A stretch of DNA of 64,000 nucleotides. Origin: Zeugodacus cucurbitae (Eukaryota > Arthropoda > Insecta > Diptera > Tephritidae). The notes under the pieces are model-generated. The model was not told the DNA's origin. It worked only from the letters and a program-made list of their open reading frames with translations, and made no database searches. Shown here piece after piece: positions 13,961 through 26,958 of this stretch. The first letter of the stretch is position 1; every line of letters begins with the position of its first letter. Made by a program: the position numbers and the translations under genes. The stretch covers positions 744,001 through 808,000 of the forward strand of contig NC_071671.1 of the NCBI RefSeq assembly GCF_028554725.1, given 5' to 3'.

Positions 13961-15355
13961 CTGCAAGCAAAGTTCGAGAAGTGATTTAAAATAAAATAAA
14001 TACGTAATCACTTATCACCTGCATACATAGCCTTCGTGCGCAATACGTGGAGGTCGACCTTGTTGTTTTTTAGTCGCGTTAAGATAAAATAAGACCGCAT
14101 TAATTGGCATTTGTGTAAGTCGAGATACCACTTGGCATACGAGTATGTGAAGTTCGATGTTCGATGTTGGATATTGGATGTCTGAGTTGTAAGTCGAGTC
14201 GTCCTTCAAACATGCATGATGTGCGCCTCGCAGACTTCAAACCGAAACCAAAACCAAAACGTTTTATTCGCGCTTTTTTTGTTTTTGTCTTTTTTGTTTT
14301 GTGCTTTGTTGTTTGCTTTTCATAATCCTTTTTGCAAAGTGTGCCACGGTACATGCACTTAGCCACTTGTAGCCACTTTGATTTGCATGTAGAGTATATT
14401 TCCTATTTTGCATTGGTGTGTGTAAATGCCTTTCATTATTTCCGCGATACTGGAAGATACTCGTTCATTTAAAGCGAATGGAAGAATGTCCCGGAAGTTA
14501 TTTGGTCATTTGTTGGCCGCCAAGCGTAAGCATCTGCAAAAGGTTTATATAAATATTAAAAACGCTGCAGGAGCAATAATCAATTGTAAGGCAACGCACA
14601 GATTTTGGAAAACACATTTCACTAATTTCTTCACAAAACGCGCATTTAAAAGTCAGATGCTTGCGACACTAAACGACATTTAAGAGCGGCAAGGCTGGTG
14701 TTTAGCTCAGAAGTGGTTGATTGCAACTCGCAAAGACCGAACCGCAAAGACTTTACTACACCAACGTGCCATTGGCAAATGCCGCAGAGCTCGCCAATTG
14801 TCTGTTTTGTGGCCACACTTCGTTGGTGGTACTTTGTGGCGCGCTTAGTGCATCGCATGTTGCACGTGCCGCAAACTGTGCTGTTGCACGCGTGTGTCTG
14901 TGCTGATGCGTGAATCTTCGAAATTTCGCGCTTCGTTTCACGCTTGCCACGGGCTCTCATGTAAGCATTCATTATTTCGATTAGCTACTTTTTTTTAATT
15001 ATCTGATGTGCATATTACCGTTGTTGGTGGCTGCCGGTTGGAATTTTTTCAGGCATCGCTGTGTGAAAGAGAGCATCACATTCAAGCAGCTTTAAGCAGC
15101 CTTCACAACATGCCTCGAGATGCCCTCACGATTATAAATTATCAAACAACAAGTGAGTAATTAAACTACACACTCAGGCACTTAGTTACTTGCATACATC
15201 TCGGTATTTAAAGCAAGGGCATTTCATTAAAAAATTAGTAATGACAGGTAGATGTTTTGTATTTTGTTTTTCTTGAATTCACTTGTTATCGCCAATGAAA
15301 TATTTCCATAAAATGCATGAAACTAAAAGCAACCACGCCATGCCATATACAATTA
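13961..15355. other. Upstream region of stum, no gene supported
   Basis: Likely 5' intron or regulatory sequence of stum. An 85-codon open frame at 14426-14683 (+) has an ATG but shows no motif or recognisable family, and I do not support it as a gene. Confidence 0.45.
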
Positions 15356-15439
15356 CAGTGGAACTTCTGTAACTCGAATCACCATAATCCACAAAAAAAT
15401 CTTCGACTTATAGAAGTTCGAGTTATGGAAGTTCTACTG
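15356..15439. mobile_element. Pogo/Tigger-like MITE, 84 bp, TA target duplication
   Basis: Almost the whole element is an inverted repeat. The left end CAGTGGAACTTCTGTAACTC at 15356 is matched by an inverted right end closing at 15439 (CAGTAGAACTTCCATAACTC on the minus strand). The pair differs at only about three of the first 20 positions. It is flanked by TA on both sides (15354-15355 and 15440-15441). The CAGT start, TA duplication and ...CTCGAA inner end resemble pogo/Tigger-type terminal repeats; the family assignment is inferred. There is no room for a transposase. Confidence 0.7.
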
Positions 15440-15458
15440 TATATTATATACTGTATAT

Positions 15459-15935
15459 CAAAGTCTCTCATCATTCCCGTCCTACTTTACGGTGCAGAAG
15501 CGTGGACAATGTCAACATCCGATGAGACGGCACTAGGAGTTTTCGAGAGAAAGATTTTGCGAAAGATTTATGGTCCCTTAAACATTGGCAACGGCGAATA
15601 CCGCAGACGATGGAACGATGAGCTGTGTGTGTTATTCGACAACATAGATATAGTCCAGCGAATAAAAAAACAGCGGCTACGCTGGCTAGGTCATATTGTT
15701 CGAATGGATGAAAGTGCTCCAGCTCTGTAAGTATTCGATGCAGTACCCGCTGGTGGAAGCCGAGGAAGAGGGAGACCTCCACTCCGATGGAAGGACCAGG
15801 TGGAGAGGGACCTGGCTTCGCTTGGTATAACCAATTGGCGCCAAACTGCCAGAAGGAGGGATACGTGGCGCGCTGTTTTGGACTCGGCTATAACCGCGTA
15901 AGCGGTGTCTACGCCAGTCAAGAAGAAGATATAGT
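15459..15935 (+). mobile_element. LINE (non-LTR retrotransposon) 3' fragment, copy 1, nonsense-mutated
   Basis: Encodes the post-reverse-transcriptase C-terminus of a LINE ORF2: SLIIPVLLYGAEAW, then FERKILRKIYGP, GEYRRRWNDEL, QRLRWLGHIVRMDE, and after a stop RGRGRPPLRWKDQV and a tail ending at a natural stop (15899-15901). The TAA at 15728-15730 stands where copy 2 in this window has AAA (Lys), so a single substitution broke the frame. The fragment is 5'-truncated, lacks endonuclease and RT catalytic regions, and begins about 20 bp after the pogo-like MITE. The LINE clade is not resolved from this piece. Confidence 0.85.
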
Positions 15936-18900
15936 GGGATTCAGATATAAGTATAAGAAATTTTCCTCGTTTTGTCAAAACGAGTGTTACCGACAAGCAA
16001 TATACATATTTACACAGGCCTAGGTGCGTCGAGAGACAACCATAAACGTAATCTACCCTAATATAATCTATATAAGTATCGGTATAGGATGTTCTAGTAA
16101 TCAAATAGTCAAATAATATCGACAATTATTTGTGTTCGAAATATGGAGAAACAGCTAAAACATTAATTACACACCAAAAATTTAGTAGATGCCAGGTTTC
16201 TAATTGGCAGGAAGTCCAAATTTAGTTAATTATGGATTAACATGAAATTTGTGAATAATTAATTAAACAAATTACTGAGTGTGTGAATATTATACGTATT
16301 TCCATTCATTTATTTAAATTAAAAGTGATTTATGAAACCTTTTAAATGGGTTATAACTCACGTTCCAAAACTCGTTTATCTACTATGTACGACTAAACAA
16401 CACAGTCACTTTTCTGCAGAATAATTAAACATCAATTTCACATCGTCATTCACAGAGACATTTGGCATGTCTCTAATTTCAGTATGAAGTTATTATTGAA
16501 ATGAATTTGGCATTGATTTTTGCTTTTCCTTCACTTATTAAGTATTTAGCCTACTTTTGGGCGCCATACCGCGGCTGGTCAGCGCGTTGTGGTGGTTACG
16601 CTTATAAAATTTGTGCTTTAGTTTGACCGAAAAGCTGTCGCTAAATATAGATTTCATTTCCTTTTTGTGTTTTTGCATTGAAATGAAATATGAGTGTGTG
16701 TGTGTGTGTGTGTGTTTTGACGCTTCCCCCCTACGCCACCAACAAGTAGTATGCATTCCATTCGCTTACACTTTTCTCTTGTTTACATGCGGCTTTTATG
16801 GCACACTTACTCGTATACTTATTCGCATTTATTTGTGCCGTCTTCGCGCTGACGAACTACTCTAACGGTTCTTTGCTCAGACGACGCACACCGTACTCTT
16901 GTCGATGTAAAGATAAGAAATAAATAAAGAAATCTGGGTCAGAGCATTTATGCTTTTATGCTGAATGACTTTAGTTGCTCGGCATGTCCTTTGACCCAAA
17001 TGCCAGACGGCGTAAATTACCGTTGTGACATTGCCGGTGCGACACCTCGCCTAAACACAAAGGATAATAAGCCGAGGTGTTGAAGTGTGCAGAAATCTAC
17101 GCACCCAATTGAGCCGAAGAGGAGTGAGGAGAGGCGGGGCGCTTGTGTAAGTGCCGCAGAATGAATTGCAAGTGACACAATGCCATTGAGAGCACCGGTG
17201 GGCGGTTGAAGGAGGGTGTTTGTATGAGTTCTTTTGGGTGGAAATTCTGGGCCACCAGGTGCACATAAAAGCCATGACAATACCGCCTTGGTTTTACAAC
17301 CATTTCCATTTGTGTTGTCATAAATCACCGAACATGTTTTCGCAGATTAAATGCAAATTTTCCGTAATCATTTCGTTGCACTTCCTGTCAAATAAATTTC
17401 CAACTGTACAAGCGCTAAAACCAAAAACAAAATGTCAAATAAGCTTCGTCGCAGCCGCAATTAAGCTGTGTGTAAAATAGTCTGGCATAGCGGTTAGCAG
17501 ACTGACGAGTGCATGGCGCATAGTGAAAGTGAGCCAAATATCAATCATGTTGCAGAAATAAACTGTTGCACAATTGCGAAATTTATAGTTATTTTTGTCG
17601 TAGCGCCACTGCCACTCTGCGACACATACACATACAGACACAATCACAGAGAGACGCCGAAAACATTCACGAAAACTCAAAGCAGGCGGTTGAGCGATAA
17701 TAAATTTTACTAGCGTTTAAAGTCACAAGCAAACGGGGACACTCTCGAGGGGTACTTCACTTCAAAAAGGACATTTTAGCCGAAGTTCAACTCTTATCCG
17801 GCGAAGTACTCCAACAACTTCACTATTACTCTTTTAAAATGCAATTATGTTCCAAGACGTTAAGAATAACGACTGAAAAGTGAAAGCTTTTGAAAGTAAT
17901 AAACCTCCATTACTGGAGAACGTTTACTTCTGGGAAGGCATACGCTTCGTAACCCGATTTCCAGTTTGGTCATATATTCTTCGCATATATTTTCGGAAGA
18001 CCAATTTTCCTACACTTTTTCTAAACCATGTTATTTTTCCAAAAAATGTGTACATCCTTTCTTAGCCATTATCACTCGAAATATCTGCAAAATACTTAAA
18101 ATCACCTCCTGTAATCGCAAGTGCCACTTATTTCATTACTTATGTATTCAATTTAATTGTTGAGAAAGAAGGAAAAATTTCGAAAAATTCTCGTGGAATC
18201 AAACTTTGTGTGAATCAAAGTGACGAGTTAAATTTAATTTTGACTTTTCAATTTCAATTTAAAGTGTTTTCCACACGCGAATATCATCAAAATCACCAGA
18301 AAGCGAATAAAGCAAACAAAAGAGAAGCAGCGAAACACTAACAATACCATGCGAACCAGCCACTCTTTAAGAACGAAACTTTTGCCAGCGCTATAATGCG
18401 GCCTACTAACTTGACTGAAAAAATGCCTATTAGTTGGCGGCTTTGCTAACTCGTTAAGCCGTCTGTGAATGGGAGAAGTTCTTGCTCGATTTCTCCATCC
18501 ACTTCGCAAATAAATTTCTCACTGAAGTAATTTCTCACTCAAACTCAAAGCACCGCAAAGTGTTTCTGAAGTGATTTTATCGAATTCACAAACACCCAAG
18601 CTCACACACACATAAGTATTTTCGCAAGCGTCGCTCTCTCACTGGCTGCCTGGCTTGGCTATGAGTATGTGTGCGTGTGTGACATCTACTATTTGCCTTT
18701 CTGTTTTTATTTTTCTCTACGCGGCGAAATAACCTGTTGTTGTCGCTTGATCCCTGTGCCAATTTCGCCACTTTTTAGGTGTTTTCGCACGCGACATACT
18801 CCTTCCTCCACCTTTTGTGTGGAACTTTCAACTTTCTTCGAAATTCAATCAGTTTTTTGTATTTGTAGTTGTTGTATATTGAACTATATTTTATTCACGC

Positions 18901-21900
18901 GCGTTTTTGTGCCTTTTGATGATAAACAGTTTGACATGTGGCTTAGGGCTTCTTGACGTTAGAATGCGGCTACAGGGCAAGAAATATAATTAATGGCATT
19001 TGAAGTGCGATTTGCTTTGAGTTTAGATGTGATGACAACAAAAACATCAATCCTTTAGTATATAGCCGGTGATGTCAGCAATTAAACCTCGTTCAAGGCT
19101 CAATTTTACTGTAAGTCTAGGGAATTTCTTCCCTAGAATCCAAATATTGCTTGCATTACAAGCTGAAACATAGTAATCACTGAGAATACTGAAATTGACA
19201 AATATAAAATTAATCTCAATCGTCACTGATGCATTGCTCTCTTTTTCCGAAATATTTTCCATCTTTTGAAATTACGGAGATGATATCCTATTCCGAAAAG
19301 TCATAGTCCAAGAAACTTAATTTAATGTATTGACAATATTAAATAAACTCTGCTCAGAATAAGGAACACAACATCAACAACAACAACGCTACACATATAT
19401 AGAATCTCGACGATAAAATACGATATGTGGCGCTCCAACATAAACAACTTCGCGCAGTCTTCCATCGTCAAAGGTGATTGAATTTCCTTGGCTTTGGCCG
19501 AGGGGTCAAAACAATAAAACTTTAGAACAACAACAATAAGAAAATACAAGTCTAACGACCATGCAATAGAATGCAAATGAAGCGAACGAACGAGCTGGCG
19601 TAGCCGCCGCCAAGACGAGTGCAAGCTCCGTGCGATAAACTCGTTAGAAATGAGAATCTCGTTAGGCCTAAGGCAGTGTTAGTGGCGGCAGGAAGAACAA
19701 AGTGCATTGCATTTGAGAACAATCGTATGTGTGGAAATCCTTGGCTAATGGCCACGCGCGCACTGGGTTACTAGACAAGGCAGCAAGCGTCAGTCGGTCA
19801 GTAAAGCCGAGAACATGTCGAAGTATGAGTGAGCAGCGCAGGGGTGCTTCAACTTTGGTGAAACCAGGCCTATGAGCGGCGTTCACCGGCACTCAACACG
19901 GTGGCATGTCGCGCTTGAATGTCGAGTGCGAGGACGAGCAACTGCGATCAGCGGCCGGAGCGTCCCACCCGAGGAAAGGGGCATTTGCCTGGGCCGTTCA
20001 CCAGCAAGTAATTTATGTTAACGAAGAGGTTTCCAAATGCAGGTGCTCGCTCGGAGTTCGAGTGGGTGGGTGGTGCCGCATCGTGTAGGGTGAGTCCGTT
20101 CGTCCATATTTGTGATTTTGCTTATATAGTATGCACATTTACGTGTGTGTGTTTGTCGGTTTTGTCATGCACTGCACTGAATTTTCACTGGGATTTTCCT
20201 CGACGCGAGCAATTTTTCGACGATTCATTGCACGTTCAAAACGTAGAAATTTTCATATACTGAGTTAAATGACCGCTTTAATGAGGAGTTTGCAAGGCAA
20301 AATGTTTGGCTGAAAGAATTTTCAGCAAAATTTAAGAATATTTCACATCGATATTTTAAGTATTCTGCGTGTATCCATTATATACAATATTTATGCACTT
20401 ATATATGTTTAGTACACACATATGTACACATATAGCTCCGCAATTATAAATTCACTGATTCACTTTTCAACTTGAGCACTTTAATTTGTAAGACCGTAGG
20501 TCGGTTTTGGATTTTAAATAATTTCGAAACACACAACAACAACTCCTTGCGCAATATTGAGCAATTTTTGTTAGAAGATTATACACATTCACTACATATG
20601 TTTATATATATATATAAATATATATATTTACATAAATTTTTTTTGCCGACGTACCGCAGTCTCAAGCCGTTTTCCTTTTCTGCATCGATCCGCTGCACTT
20701 GCCGTCCGTTAAGAAACTGAAAAGCATTTCTGCTCTCGCTGGCCAACTTGAATTTCCTTGCCACTTTACTTTCAGTGCCTGTTAATTTTTATTTTGTGAA
20801 ATTTGCCTTTTTCCCCCAAAGAACACTAAGTTGAGTGCTTTCTTTTGGACATATTTCTGCGGTACAGGTGTGTGCGTGTGTGTTGGAGAGGGTATGTTGC
20901 TGTGTGCGCCACTTTCTCCAAGAATTGTTTTTGCATTAGTTGTTGCGGTTGGCAAACTCGCCTAGCTGTAACTGATTGTGAATTGGCCTGGGGCTGCGAG
21001 GGACTCGGCCGGTCGTCACTGCTGCGGACAAAGTACGAAAACGTGGGTCAGTAAACCTACTTCCGGTTGACATAAATTCGCCTTGGACATGAAAACGTCG
21101 CTGGCTACTACAATGCACAACACACCCCGCTAAACCCACACCAGTGACAGCAAAAACAAGAACAACAAAGGATAGCTTAAAGTAGTACCGTAATACTACA
21201 AATACTATTTCGCACTCAGTGATCAACTGGACTGTTGCCGGCAACAAAAACACGTGTAGGCGAGAGACTCAGAAGTGTAGTCTGGAATTCATTGGCATCC
21301 AGAGCTGACGCATTACTTGGGTCACAGAGTCGTCCTTGCACAGGTCGCCAGTTCTATTATCTTTTTTGCCTTAACTGCAGAACCCATTAGTTTACCATTT
21401 GTCTAAAAGTAATTGTCGGACAAGAATTTATGAATTATGAATTAGAGTTATTTATGGAACATTTTCACGAGCAAGCTTTAATACCAGCTTGCTGTGCAGC
21501 ATTACTTTATAATTGTGGATCTATGTTAGATTCTTATGGCAATAATAAGGCCTCCCGAAAGAGTTAACAGATTTACACTACTCAGTTTGCCAAATATTAA
21601 GTTGAATACTAAACGAACTCGGAAGAGCTGAAATGTTTCTCAACAAAAACAACAATTCAAAAAGGAATTCAGAAATTCCATTTCATCAAGTTGACACCAG
21701 TAAGTGCGTGTTTGCTCTAAGCGACTCATATGCCTGTAAGTACATAACAGTAAATAGTACTTGGACATGTGCACTCTGCGTCCCCCCTTAACCCCTTTGA
21801 AAACACTTCCGTCACTCGCACTTTTGACAACAAAATCTTCGCCTGCTGACACGCGTTACATTTGCCACGTTTCCTGTTCTTGACCCCCCTCACCCACGTA

Positions 21901-24900
21901 CCGGGTATTTTGAGTGGCCGTCTAGGAAGTTAATGCAGTCAGCTGGAAAATTGGTATATTACCCAGTTTGTCGCCAATGAATACCACACATCACATAACG
22001 GCTGTTAGCTAACCGTTAGTCAGAGAGCGCGGGAGGGAGTACGAAATGAAAAATGGACATCAGCAAAATTGTGGATAAGCGTGTGGGAGTTGGGACGGGG
22101 TTGTATGTGGAGTCAGCAATGTGCCAAGGTAAACCGCGTGCTTCTCAAGTCATACAAATATGAAAAAGTACTGTGATTGTGGAAATCCCTCCTCGCAAAC
22201 ACCACACGAATGGAGTAAAAAGAAAATATGTTGAAAACGCACACGACGAGAAGTTAATGAATTGTAAGACACATTTTCGGTGGTGTTAATAATTACCGTT
22301 ATTGTTATTAACTTGCCAGATTATACAACAAAACAGTCGAAGAGTCAGCAAAATCCCAGCTTTTGTAATACAATGCCAATTCATATTCAACTGCGAAATG
22401 GTCGGTCGGAAAATATACGCGAGGTTTTCAAACACGAATATTTCTGACTTCAATATGAATTGAAGGAACATAAAGATTGCTTTTGTTTGTGTATAAAAAT
22501 ATGCATTGTAATATTGAAATGTAAGAAAACTCTTCACAATCCAATCTGCCATTATCTACAAAGCTTTTCGGGGGCCTTAAGCCTACGGCTAAATATGTAT
22601 ATCACTATTTTTGAGACAGTTATTTTGGGCAACTTTTTCCAAAATTATTTTTGATAGATTCATATTACACCTCACAAGGCTAAGCTCTGTTTTGTTTCAG
22701 AGACATTTTCAACGTTTCGATTTTATTTATCAAATAAATTGTCACGCAGTCTTTGGTTTTATTTGATTTCCTACAAGGTACGCTATTAGCTTGGTCAGAG
22801 TTGCACGCAAAATTTCAAGGTAAGCCGAATCATTTAACTAACAACAGTCAACCGATTAACTAACGACCGACGTCACCGACATTTTTATTCATTTGCTCAA
22901 TTCACTAAATTTTGATTTGTTATATTTTTGTTTTTTGTTCTTTGTTGGTTTGTGCCATTTCCGCAATACGAATCTTGAGTTAAAGCTTTAAATGTCCTCC
23001 CGACGCTTTGTTCAAAGCATAGTACAAGCGAAAATTGGGTGCCGGTGGACTGAAATGAAAGCAGGTCAAGGCTTTGAGTCATATGCGAGACAGGCGACTT
23101 ACGCAGCTGGATAGTGAGATAGGGGAAATGAGTAAGTGCTCAGCCGAATTATTGTATTTGGTGCGTGCAGACCAGCATACTTTTCGCCATTGTTGAATTG
23201 AAAAATCAGTATGATGAATAGAAGCAAAAATGTGCGGGTGCGTCAACTTAATGGACTTAGTGCTTCATTAACTTGAGTTGAATTGCTGTTTTTTCAGAAC
23301 TCCCTTGTCGGCTTTTAACACGTGATAGCTAGTTTTTGCTTTTGATCTACCAATAACACTCCTGAGCCAAAAATGCCCCAGTTTTACATCATTTTTATTA
23401 TTTTTTAATTTTAGTCAATTGAACTCTTGATTGAGTAATTACACAAATTATTTTATACTTACTTCAGAAATGAGTTGAAAGAAGAGAACCACATAAAATT
23501 ATTTAAATAAACGCCAAGACCCGTATATTGAAGGGTGTGTTCAATAAGCTGTATCAGGGCACAGTGTTTGAGGAGTCTTCATTGCACAGCTTTATTTACT
23601 CCTTTAATAATCGTAAGTGCGCTACACCTTCACATTTGCCAATAAAGCCAAGCAAAGCACTTTCATCGAACCAATGTCCGTTAATTTGCCGTAATTATCC
23701 GCTGCACCTTTGACAACACCCTCTATCTCAGTATGTGCAATAATGTGAACTATTTCCCCTCGGTGCAGAAATTGTGAATTGTGCATCCGCTTTCCTGTCC
23801 CACGGCAGCGAGTATTCTCGAAATGTTTGCACAAAATGAAACATTTTCAGAACCGCGCAATTTGTCGAAGCCACGCTATCGCTGAAATAATTTCTAAGTT
23901 TGCCACATTCTACATGTGACCTGTGGCATGTGGCCTGCGGACTGCACCCAGTCATTTACCTCGAGCCACGACATATGCAAATTCTTGGCGGCTGATTGCA
24001 TTGTTTAAGTAACTCTAAGATACACCCAGATTATCGTCTGCTGACCCATATTTGCATTCGATTGAATAAATGCTTTGCAATTTTCCGCCGCACATGTTGC
24101 ATGCAACGCAAGCCAAGCGGCCATAATTGAATGCTTTGCACTTGGCTATGATTGTCAATAGTAGCGTTATAGCACTCAATTGTTGTGTAACGGTAGTTGT
24201 GGTATACTTTCTTTGGCATTGTAACCTCGACAGTAAAAATTTCTTCTGATTGGACATCTCCTCATTTTACTATTACCAATAATGTGGAAAAAAATCTAAA
24301 TAGTCTAAATATCTGCCAAGAATAGCTGAAGTTGCGGTGTCACTAACTTTGAAGATATAACTTATCTAATCTTCGGCTGCCCAATTTGAATAGTCATCAT
24401 ATTCTGTATGAATCTTAGTTGGTTGAGATAGCTGTGACAATGTCCGTATTACAACAAATTACAACAAACGTCTTAATGGTTGGTAGACGTTCTAAAATAC
24501 CTAGATGTGGTTAGATTTCATTGCAACGACTTTTATGAATATCAGTAATGGATTTTTTATTTCATGAATAGTTTATGGTTTACAAGAAAAATTAGTTAAA
24601 GTGTACAACTATGCACATTTATAAAATGAACACCTTTAACATAAAGCTCGACGAGCCATGAAGCTTTCTGTAAAGATTTTGTAAGCTTCTAAGAAAGGAG
24701 CTTTTACAGAAATGCAATAACTCTTTGCATTGATACTGGTTAAGTTAGAAAGCTTTATGGCTTTAAAGCTACGAAAAGATTTATGGAGCTTTTCAACAGA
24801 AATGTCGCTCATAATGAAATGAATGGATTTTGAATCAACTATTTATTTATTGCTGTTAAAAATTGTGAACTGCATATTAGATAACTACTGCTAACGGTAA

Positions 24901-24936
24901 ATATTTAAATAATTTAATTTTTTTTTACCAATTTTT
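15936..24936. other. 9 kb gene-free region between stum and the Gr cluster
   Basis: No reading frame here has a recognisable domain or supports a spliced gene. It probably contains stum 5' non-coding exons and regulatory DNA, since stum's first coding exon has an acceptor at 13961 whose partner must lie upstream (higher coordinates). Around 24650-24810 there are diverged repeats of an AAGCTTT/CTGTAAAAG-type sequence in both orientations, possibly an old transposon remnant. Confidence 0.45.
16694..16715. repeat. (GT)n microsatellite
   Basis: Uninterrupted GT run of about eleven units. Confidence 0.9.
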
Positions 24937-26189
24937 CTAAAAATTTTTATAATCATACTGCACTATAATTATTGACCTTAAAATCGTCGAATTGATCTGC
25001 GATAATAAAGTTTGACTGCCGAGTGGAAATAAACCCATGATCATCGGCTGATATGAGTGACAAGCTTCTTGGAGGTAAAACTGCTCGACCTGCAATTCAA
25101 TTTCGTTTTAAACAATGTTACATAAAAATATTTCCATATGTATGTATTTACACTTCGCTCCCAGCATCTATTCAGTTGCCACAGTTCGGAGAGAGTTTCC
25201 ATTATGGGTATGCACCTCGCAAAATTCTTCTGCAGGCGTTGAAAGGCGAAGAGCACCTCCAAAGTATCGGCACAGTAGATCGCTGTAACAATCAGAAAGC
25301 ATGTAATGGCCCACGGCGGCATGTCCAGTAGCACAGCCTCGTGCGGTTTTGTTAGGGAATATAGCAAATATACCATGCTGACATTATACAAATAAAACAC
25401 GAATATCACACAGCCCGACTGCGCCCCCAATACTACGGTCAGCCGATCGGCAAAGCACAACAGCTTCTGTCGGGTCGCCATCAATTCATTGAATTGATTG
25501 ATAAGCCGTGCGCAGCGTCGTGGAAAATTGTGCGGCCACAGACGCCGTTGTGCCGCCAACAACGCGACAGCATCCACAATGCTCTGGAGTTCTTCATTGA
25601 GTGCTTCCAGGTAGAAATTCAAAACACACATGCCGAAAAAGAAGTGATTCACCACTTGACTAAGTAGAGCGAAGTAAATGGTCATCAGTATAATGCTCTG
25701 TTGGTCCCGCCATTTGCCTGAGTGCCATGCCATCAGGAAACGCAGCATATCGGTGGCGCAAATAAACAAAAGCTTCCGCAATAAAGCATAGCGAAAGCGC
25801 CGCACCGACACTGTCGAGTGTGGAAAATGACCGGCTCGTACACGAACCAGACGCTGAAAGTCTATGATGAGCGCGATTACATCGTGACGCCGCCACCAAT
25901 AAAGCGCTAAAATGAGCACGCACGCGACCGACCGAGCCAAGGACAACGACACGTAGAGGAACTGAAAGAGATCACGCGCCTTGGAGTTGTGCGCAATGCC
26001 CACAATGTCGAGCTTAAACTGCTGCGGCAACAATGACACTATCAACAGGTTGGACAGCAAAGCGTACAGCGCGACGCGGAATGTAGGTCGTACGTTACCT
26101 CTGTGGAAGTCATACTCGAACCGAAGCAAACCGAATGCCAGCGAATAGTAATATGTGAAGCGGTAAAAGTACTGTAAAACCAGAGGCAT
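24937..26189 (-). CDS. Gustatory receptor GrA (7TM Gr family), two exons
   Basis: Exons (minus) 26189-25152 and 25089-24937, joined by a 62-bp GT-AG intron in phase 0; 396 residues from an ATG. Hydrophobic segments are spread over the whole length as expected for an inverted-topology 7TM insect gustatory receptor. The N-terminus (YYSLAFGLLRFEYDFHRG) is a typical Gr start. The last exon encodes a short segment ending SIIIVQYDYKNF, a QY variant of the family's C-terminal TYhhhhhQF motif. Without the last exon a naive ORF reads into the intron and gains a spurious tail. It is most like GrH of this window. The ends of both resemble the Gr36/Gr59 type of Drosophila, as I remember those sequences, so a bitter-type contact-chemosensory role in gustatory neuron dendrites is inferred. 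Confidence 0.88.
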
Positions 26190-26958
26190 TTTTACTGACT
26201 AACACTGCGACGTAGCCGTATTGTTGAGTTAGCCCAAAAGCGACTTGGTTTGCCATACTGCTGATGAGTATCGCAACGGCAACCGAAGATGGCATCAGGG
26301 CTTTCTTATCAACATTAATTAATATCTACCTGAAACAAGGCCTACAAAAATGTGCATGTGTGTGTGTATGGCTACATTCATATTGGAAAATTATTATTGA
26401 TTGAGAGGAAATCCGAAAGAACGCAAACAGAGGTATGGTGCTTTTTGAGCTTGCGAGATATTTGGAATAAATTACCTCTACCTCTTACAACCAAAAGTTC
26501 CAACTAACTCACTAACTGTGAAATATTCACATTTTATGTGAGGAAACTATTTAACTATTTCTGGATCTAACTTGTGACCACATTATTTAATCCAATTATA
26601 GATTGCAAGAATTACATTTCTGACTCAAGTGTTTTAATAAAGGATATTGTAGAAATGATTTGACATTTTAAAAGTTGGATAATTACTCTCAAAACTAGTC
26701 GCGCCTCACAGCTAATATACCCAATAGCAATAATAAATCTTCGGATAAACATTGGGATCAGCAGCAGGGCTTCGAACTAAATAACGTATTTTCGAAAAAA
26801 ATACAGATTTTTTCTCAGTGTATAAGTAAAGCGCCAAAATGAATTCTGTTTGCTCAGCTATTCAGACTTTGACACCTAACCGAATGTGTTAGATGTAAAG
26901 TGAATGTCGGACAGGGCTAACGTGTGTTGTCGCTCAAAATTAAGGACTTATAATAAAA
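26190..26958. other. Divergent intergenic region between GrA and GrB
   Basis: 769 bp between the start codons of two head-to-head receptor genes, so it should contain both promoters. I see a short GT run near 26357-26366 and no clear TATA box at the expected distance from either ATG. Confidence 0.5.

Noticed and set aside
14426..14683. 85-codon frame with ATG upstream of stum
   Set aside because: No recognisable family and no support beyond being open; chance frames of this size are common here.
24600..24810. Repeated AAGCTTT/CTTTTACAG words in both orientations, considered as a MITE or small-RNA hairpin
   Set aside because: Matches are short and spacing irregular; no clear ends or target duplication.
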